Shown here in pieces: positions 63,383 to 64,000 of a stretch of 64,000 nt of DNA (position 1 is its first letter; each line of letters starts with the position of its first letter). The notes beneath the pieces are model-generated. The model was not told where the DNA came from. It did not search any database and saw nothing but the letters and a program-made list of their open reading frames with translations. The stretch spans positions 506,061 through 570,060 of the forward strand of contig NZ_PDHM01000021.1 of assembly GCF_002573715.1 (NCBI RefSeq), given 5' to 3'. This stretch comes from Paenibacillus sp. EZ-K15 (GTDB taxonomy: Bacteria > Bacillota > Bacilli > Paenibacillales > Paenibacillaceae). Both the position numbers and the translations under genes were made by a program.

Positions 63383-63506
63383 GATTCGTCCTCCTCAAAT
63401 CTTTTCCATAGTAAGCTTCGAAAATGAAGGCTTCTTACGTCCCTCCAGCCCCAATCCATATGGTATCAGAGCAGTTAGGAATGTTGAGAATATCATTTTG
63501 ACTCTT

Positions 63507-63535
63507 ATTGTATCACCACACGTCTTTCATTTCCA
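63507..63535 (-). promoter_or_regulatory. Promoter of tkt (extended -10)
   Basis: TGGAAA (63530-63535), a 17-base spacer and TACAAT (63507-63512) with an upstream TG, giving an extended -10. A TTGACA a little upstream has no matching -10. The remaining 368 bases up to the partial gene hold only this promoter and a terminator. Confidence 0.55.
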
Positions 63536-63691
63536 TAACGTAATTGTCAAAGTTGTGTAAAGGCCGTCAGGGAGAGCGACATCCCCCTTGCATTATTTCC
63601 CTTAATAGTCCGGTTATAACCCGATTCGACATCCGTTAAACGATTTTATGGACTTCGGCGGTATGGAAAAAGTTACTTCACTCGACAAATG

Positions 63692-63736
63692 AAAAATCTT
63701 CGGCCTAAGCTGCACATTAGACAGCTTAGGCCGAAG
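63692..63736 (-). terminator. Terminator of the partial gene at the window edge
   Basis: A perfect 15-bp stem, CTTCGGCCTAAGCTG with CAGCTTAGGCCGAAG, then ATTTTT on the minus strand. Confidence 0.9.
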
Positions 63737-63750
63737 CGTGAGGCGGCACA

Positions 63751-64000
63751 TCAGCGCGTGCCGCGTTTTTTGGCTTTGAGGAGGCGATCCATGGAGGAGC
63801 CTCCTTCCGGAGCCGGCCCGTTCTCCCCGGGCCGGCCGCTGCCATCCCCCTGCGCCTGCGGCGGCGGGGGAGGCGGCGGGGGCGCGCTTCCTTGGCGCGC
63901 GCCCTGGCTTGCGGCCGGCTTCGCCTGGGCCGGCCGCTCTTCCCGCAGCGGGGCATCCGCCCGCTGCGAATCGCGCGCCTCCGGCGGGGCCTTGCGGCCC
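63751..64000 (-). CDS. Partial proline-rich protein, C-terminus only
   Basis: The last 82 or so codons of a gene that begins beyond the window. The frame has an Ala/Arg/Glu-rich part, a Pro run and QAQGDGSG, and ends in GGSSMDRLLKAKKRGTR before the stop at 63751-63753. A strong terminator lies just downstream, supporting this strand and frame over the other long frame in this very GC-rich stretch. A disordered linker with a short basic C-terminal helix is visible; the protein family cannot be named. Confidence 0.7.
   Translation of the reverse strand, partial: GRKAPPEARDSQRADAPLREERPAQAKPAASQGARQGSAPPPPPPPPQAQGDGSGRPGENGPAPEGGSSMDRLLKAKKRGTR

Noticed and set aside
62378..63427. A 349-codon plus-strand reading frame opposite tkt
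   Set aside because: Shadow of transketolase; no start signal and no recognisable motif.
63726..63956. An Arg/Pro-rich 76-codon frame at the window edge
   Set aside because: It crosses the terminator hairpin; the frame ending at 63751 has a plausible C-terminus placed just before that terminator.
1..64000. tRNA, rRNA or insertion sequences
   Set aside because: No cloverleaf arms, rRNA blocks or transposase genes were recognised in the window.

Overview
The window looks like a chromosomal segment of a Gram-positive, low-to-mid GC Bacillota, most likely Paenibacillus. I infer this from the strong GGAGG ribosome-binding sites, SigA-type promoters, occasional GTG/TTG starts, TcyP- and LplJ-type proteins, and a B12-riboswitch salvage operon. 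No database search was possible.

Region 1 (about 0.2-24.6 kb) is the exceptional part. It is a type VI secretion-like contractile injection locus in what appears to be a one-membrane bacterium. A roughly 20 kb minus-strand operon starts at a good promoter near 20.68 kb. In order it encodes a 722-aa sheath-like protein (a candidate TssB-TssC fusion), an Hcp-like tube protein, a J-domain protein, two FHA proteins, an intact membrane PP2C phosphatase, a degenerate membrane PP2C with a repeat-rich tail, two unknown proteins that may be baseplate parts, an Hsp70-like ATPase with a long N-terminal extension, a possible TssK-like adaptor, a DcrB/Eag-like chaperone, a toxin-free VgrG spike, two unknown proteins, a DUF4280 PAAR-like tip, a VgrG with a C-terminal toxin, and two AT-rich genes, the first a probable immunity gene. 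A divergent VWA membrane protein, a convergent Ser/Thr kinase and a small unknown gene complete the locus. Kinase, VWA, FHA and PP2C together mirror the PpkA-Fha-PppA phosphorylation pathway of Gram-negative T6SS. No ClpV, TssE or TssJLM gene is visible. Tandem structured repeats separate sheath from tube.

Region 2 (24.6-31.2 kb) holds accessory genes: three GNAT acetyltransferases, a MocR-type regulator whose PLP-binding residues are substituted, a DUF2569 pseudogene, an M24 peptidase and a TcyP-type cystine symporter.

Region 3 (31.4-41.1 kb) is a cobalamin salvage block on the minus strand. cobD, cbiZ, cbiB and a histidine phosphatase with an (AE)11 linker come first. A B12 riboswitch with its own promoter and terminator then precedes btuF, btuC, btuD, cobT, cobU and cobS.

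Region 4 (41.2-51.1 kb) carries lplJ, a YdjM-like membrane protein, an EamA transporter, a Cof-type HAD phosphatase, a MerR protein with two DNA-binding domains, a GNAT, a PhnP-like hydrolase, a TIR-like protein paired with a small basic protein (a possible defence unit), a lipoprotein serpin and another GNAT.

Region 5 (51.2-64.0 kb) is mostly housekeeping: a sulfate ABC transporter, a YjbQ protein, a TetR regulator, a YigZ/IMPACT protein, pgi, a beta-hydroxyacid dehydrogenase, a copper-amine-oxidase-domain protein, ppnP, tkt, and the C-terminus of a proline-rich protein running off the window edge.
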